From an uncultured Desulfovibrio sp. (GTDB taxonomy: Bacteria; Desulfobacterota; Desulfovibrionia; Desulfovibrionales; Desulfovibrionaceae): a stretch of 16,585 nt of DNA. Under the pieces are notes generated by a model, which saw nothing but the letters and a program-made list of their open reading frames with translations, did no database searches and was not told the origin of the DNA. A program made the position numbers and the translations under genes. Location of the stretch: NCBI GenBank assembly GCA_900553145.1, contig USCL01000052.1:1-16585 (forward strand), written 5' to 3'. Shown in pieces: positions 14,433 to 16,585 of this stretch; the stretch's first letter is position 1; the number at the start of each line of letters is the position of its first letter.

Positions 14433-16127
14433 ATGAAACTGCTCCTGACCCTGCTTCCGGCGCTGTTGACCCAGACCACGGGGCGCCGCAACCAGCGCAT
14501 CGTGATCGGCTTTTTGCTGTTTACGACCGTGCTTGTGGCGCTGTTCAGCATCATCTTTCATCAGATCATGGCCTACGAAGGGCGGGACTATTCCTACATC
14601 ACCGGCGTCTATTGGACGCTGACGGTCATGTCCACGCTGGGGTTCGGGGACATCACTTTCACGAGCGATATCGGGAAGCTCTTCTCCATCATCGTGCTGG
14701 TGTCGGGCATCATCCTCATCATGATCGTGATGCCGTTTACGTTCATCCGGTTCGTGTACCAGCCGTGGATCGAGGAGTACAACAACAAGCGCAAGCCGCG
14801 TTCCCTGCCGCCCGAAACGTCGGGGCACACCGTGCTGGTGGGCGATAACGACATCTCGCTGAGCGTGGCCCGCAAGCTCAGGCAGCACAATTACCCGTAC
14901 GTCATCCTCGTGCCGGACGGGCAGCATGCGCTGGAGCTCTATGACAACCGGTATGACGTGGTGACCGGCGAGTTCGACGACGCCAACACCTACCGGAACC
15001 TGAGGGTGGACAGGGCGGCGCTGGTCGCCGCGCTGGAAGGGGATCTGCGGAATACGAACATCGCCTCCACGGTGCGCGAAGTAGCGCCTTCGACGCTGCT
15101 CGCGGCCAGTGCGGAAAATCCGGAGGCCATGAACATCCTGATGCTGGCGGGGTGCGATCACGTCTATTCGTTTACCGAGATGCTCGGCCGGAGCCTTGCC
15201 CGCCGCGTCTACGGGACCCGCGCGCAGTCGAACATCATCGCCCGGTTCGGGACGCTGTGCCTCGCGGAGGCTCCGGTCACCCACACCGAGTTTCTGGGGC
15301 AGACGCTGCGCGAGTGCGGTTTCCGCGAACGGTTCGGCCTCAACGTGGCCGGGCTGTGGGAAGGGAATTCCTATATGTCCGCGCGCCCGGACAGCCGGAT
15401 TGACGACGCCTCCATCCTGCTGCTTGCGGGGACGGCGGATCAGCTCGAAGCCTATGATCGCAAGGCCGAGCGGCGCATCAAGGCGAACCGGACGCCCGTG
15501 CTCATCCTCGGCGGCGGCAAGGTGGGCGAAGCGGCGGCGGAGGCGCTGGAACGTCGCGGCCTGCCGTTCTGCCTCGTCGAGAAAAACCCGCGCCTCATAC
15601 CGCCGGACGATCCCCGTTACATCCTCGGGAACGCCGGGGATCTGGCGGTGCTCCACCGTGCGCACATCATGGAGACGCCGTCCGTCATCGTAACCACGCA
15701 TGACGACGACTTGAACATCTATCTGACCATCTACTGCCGCAAGCTGCGTCCCGACGTGCAGATCCTCAGCCGTTCCACGCTCGACCGCAACGTGGCCTCT
15801 CTGTACAACGCCGGGGCGAACCTCGTGATGTCGCACGCCTCGATGGCGGCGAGCACGATCATCAACTTGCTCAGCCCCGGCCGGGTGACCATTCTGACGG
15901 AAGGCCTGAACATTTTCCGGGTGACCGCGCCTCCGGCCCTTGTCGGCCTGTCCCTGCGGGAGAGCCGGATCCGCGAGAAGACCGACTGCAACGTGGTCGC
16001 GCTGAAGAGTCAGGGCGTGCTGCGCGTGCCCCCGGACCCCAACGTGCCCATGAAGTCCGATACGGTGCTTGTCCTCATCGGCACCGCCGACGCCGAGCGC
16101 CGGTTCATGGAGCATTTTCCGAGTTAA
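14433..16127 (+). CDS. Two-TM potassium channel with tandem RCK (TrkA-type) domains
   Basis: The 564-residue inner-membrane protein has two transmembrane helices (about 23-42 and 83-105) flanking a pore loop with selectivity filter STLGFGD (67-73). Two cytoplasmic RCK units follow. The first (about 131-345) has a degraded dinucleotide loop, VLVGDNDISLS, in place of GxGxxG. The second (about 354-560) is intact, with LILGGGKVGE (357-366) and an acidic residue at the end of strand 2 (E383), as in NAD(P)-binding Rossmann folds. The family is ligand-gated K+ channels such as MthK and GsuK; tandem RCK in one chain resembles GsuK. The ATG lies two bases after the manC stop with no strong ribosome site, suggesting coupled translation. 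A large hairpin repeat follows four bases after the stop. Confidence 0.9.
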   Translation: MKLLLTLLPALLTQTTGRRNQRIVIGFLLFTTVLVALFSIIFHQIMAYEGRDYSYITGVYWTLTVMSTLGFGDITFTSDIGKLFSIIVLVSGIILIMIVMPFTFIRFVYQPWIEEYNNKRKPRSLPPETSGHTVLVGDNDISLSVARKLRQHNYPYVILVPDGQHALELYDNRYDVVTGEFDDANTYRNLRVDRAALVAALEGDLRNTNIASTVREVAPSTLLAASAENPEAMNILMLAGCDHVYSFTEMLGRSLARRVYGTRAQSNIIARFGTLCLAEAPVTHTEFLGQTLRECGFRERFGLNVAGLWEGNSYMSARPDSRIDDASILLLAGTADQLEAYDRKAERRIKANRTPVLILGGGKVGEAAAEALERRGLPFCLVEKNPRLIPPDDPRYILGNAGDLAVLHRAHIMETPSVIVTTHDDDLNIYLTIYCRKLRPDVQILSRSTLDRNVASLYNAGANLVMSHASMAASTIINLLSPGRVTILTEGLNIFRVTAPPALVGLSLRESRIREKTDCNVVALKSQGVLRVPPDPNVPMKSDTVLVLIGTADAERRFMEHFPS

Positions 16128-16130
16128 GCA

Positions 16131-16251
16131 GAATATTGGAGGGGGAAGAGGGGACCTTCTGAAGAAGGTCCCCTCTTCCCCCTCCAAACCTCCCCCCTTC
16201 TCCCCCAAAGATTTTTGACGTTATCGAATCCCCGTTCGCCGCGTTCCCTGT
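16131..16251 (+). repeat. Dispersed palindromic repeat, copy 3 (behind the channel gene)
   Basis: It starts with GAATATTGG three bases after the channel stop, as copy 1 does behind hldD. It contains a perfect 25-bp inverted repeat (16136-16160 and 16163-16187) with only GA between the arms; the outer pairs are TTGGAGGGGG/CCCCCTCCAA and the apex CCTTCT/AGAAGG. A pyrimidine-rich spacer follows, then CAAAGATTTTTGACG and TTATCGAATCCCC (16206-16233), then GCCG...CCTGT to 16251. The tail matches copy 1 at nearly every base, while the arm sequences differ but remain paired. It probably also ends the pilT-channel transcript, although no T-run follows. Confidence 0.85.
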
Positions 16252-16376
16252 TTTCGTTTTATCGGGCGGCCCTTTCTTTCTCACGGGAAAAATCCTACAT
16301 TTCGTATAGGCATCATCCGCCGGTATGGGGATGGCGTTTTTCCTTATGCAGAGAAAAGGCTTCGGGTGGCCCGTTC

Positions 16377-16416
16377 CCGTATGCAAACGGTTGGGGCCGT
16401 ATACAAACGTTTTGGG
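16377..16416 (+). repeat. Adjacent 20-base tandem duplication upstream of radA
   Basis: CCGTATGCAAACGGTTGGGG (16377-16396) is directly followed by CCGTATACAAACGTTTTGGG (16397-16416). The two units match at 17 of 20 positions. They lie 89-128 bases before the radA start, and could be a duplicated binding site or simple slippage. Confidence 0.6.
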
Positions 16417-16504
16417 AAGGAGAGGGGGCTTGTGGAGTGGGAAAACCTCTCCGGAAGGGGGCCTCTCCCCTTCTTCCATCCCCTCTTCTTCAAAAGGTTT
16501 TTTC

Positions 16505-16585
16505 ATGGGCAGCAAAATCAAAGAAACATACGTATGTACGGAGTGCGGGGCGAAGTCGCCGCTGTGGCGGGGGCAGTGTCTCGTA
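16505..16585 (+). CDS. radA: DNA repair protein RadA, N-terminal fragment (3' end outside window)
   Basis: RadA (Sms) is a RecA-like, DnaB-type helicase that helps branch migration in recombination. Only 27 residues are visible: MGSKIKETYVCTECGAKSPL and then WRGQC. They match the N-terminal four-cysteine zinc finger of RadA, with CxxCG (C11, C14) and the S-P-x-W-x-G-x-C turn (C25); the fourth cysteine would lie just past the end. The start is ATG 16505; the ribosome site is weak (AAAAGG about ten bases upstream). The identification rests on this short but characteristic motif. Walker and KNRFG motifs lie outside the window. Confidence 0.85.
   Translation, partial: MGSKIKETYVCTECGAKSPLWRGQCLV

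Larger units (their letters stand above)
16128..16504. other. Non-coding gap between the channel gene and radA
   Basis: No gene is supported here. The gap contains palindromic repeat copy 3 (16131-16251), an adjacent 20-base tandem duplication (16377-16416) and a G/C-purine-pyrimidine block (16411-16490) that may be a decayed inverted repeat copy. I could not identify a confident promoter for radA. Confidence 0.7.

Noticed and set aside
14418..16208. Long minus-strand open frame (about 596 codons) opposite the channel gene
   Set aside because: It is antisense to a full-length protein with clear K+ channel and RCK motifs. Its translation is rich in Arg/His/Gly with no domain, as expected for the shadow of a high-GC gene.

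Overview
The window looks like chromosome from a high-GC, LPS-bearing Gram-negative bacterium, most plausibly a Desulfovibrionaceae-type (Desulfovibrio/Bilophila-like) sulfidogen. This rests on the protein styles (HldD, OmpP1/FadL, a DUF4124 lytic transglycosylase, a GspA/ExeA-like ATPase) and on long GGGGAGG...CCTCCCC hairpins behind genes. The genus is inferred, not shown. I see no rRNA, tRNA, CRISPR array, phage or insertion sequence.

Layout. Positions 1-344 hold the 3' end of proB (glutamate 5-kinase). hldD (LPS heptose epimerase) follows at 406-1369 and carries a frameshift near 1015. Positions 1370-1752 are a hairpin-rich region between convergent genes. A FadL-type outer-membrane protein lies on the minus strand (1753-3015), divergent from a lone OppF/DppF-type ABC ATPase (3210-4187). 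A perfect 20-bp inverted repeat (4200-4252) separates that gene from a minus-strand operon at 8312-4257: a DUF4124 coiled-coil membrane protein, three pseudopilins of FimT/GspH, PilV/GspI and PilW/GspJ type, and a cysteine-free 725-residue PilX/GspK-like protein. Divergent from this operon is a soluble lytic transglycosylase (8401-9147), whose 3' end overlaps the prepilin peptidase gene pilD (9949-9137, minus strand).

Divergent from pilD, the plus strand carries pilT (10181-11245), a GspA/ExeA-like AAA ATPase with LysM-like and SPOR-like periplasmic modules (11352-13010), a bifunctional mannose-1-phosphate guanylyltransferase/mannose-6-phosphate isomerase (13024-14430) and a two-TM, double-RCK potassium channel (14433-16127). 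The last three are almost contiguous. After a repeat-rich gap, radA starts at 16505 and runs off the end.

Taken together, 4257-13010 is a type IV pilus/type II secretion-like assembly island: minor pilins, the peptidase that processes them, a retraction ATPase, and two proteins suited to opening or binding peptidoglycan. The major pilin, PilB, PilC and the secretin are not in the window. hldD and manC point to LPS or surface-polysaccharide synthesis. The most unusual signals are a family of palindromic repeats placed in the same orientation behind at least three genes, the hldD frameshift, the giant tip-like pseudopilin, the two-module peptidoglycan-binding GspA-like ATPase, and a pair of abutting palindromes between pilD and pilT.
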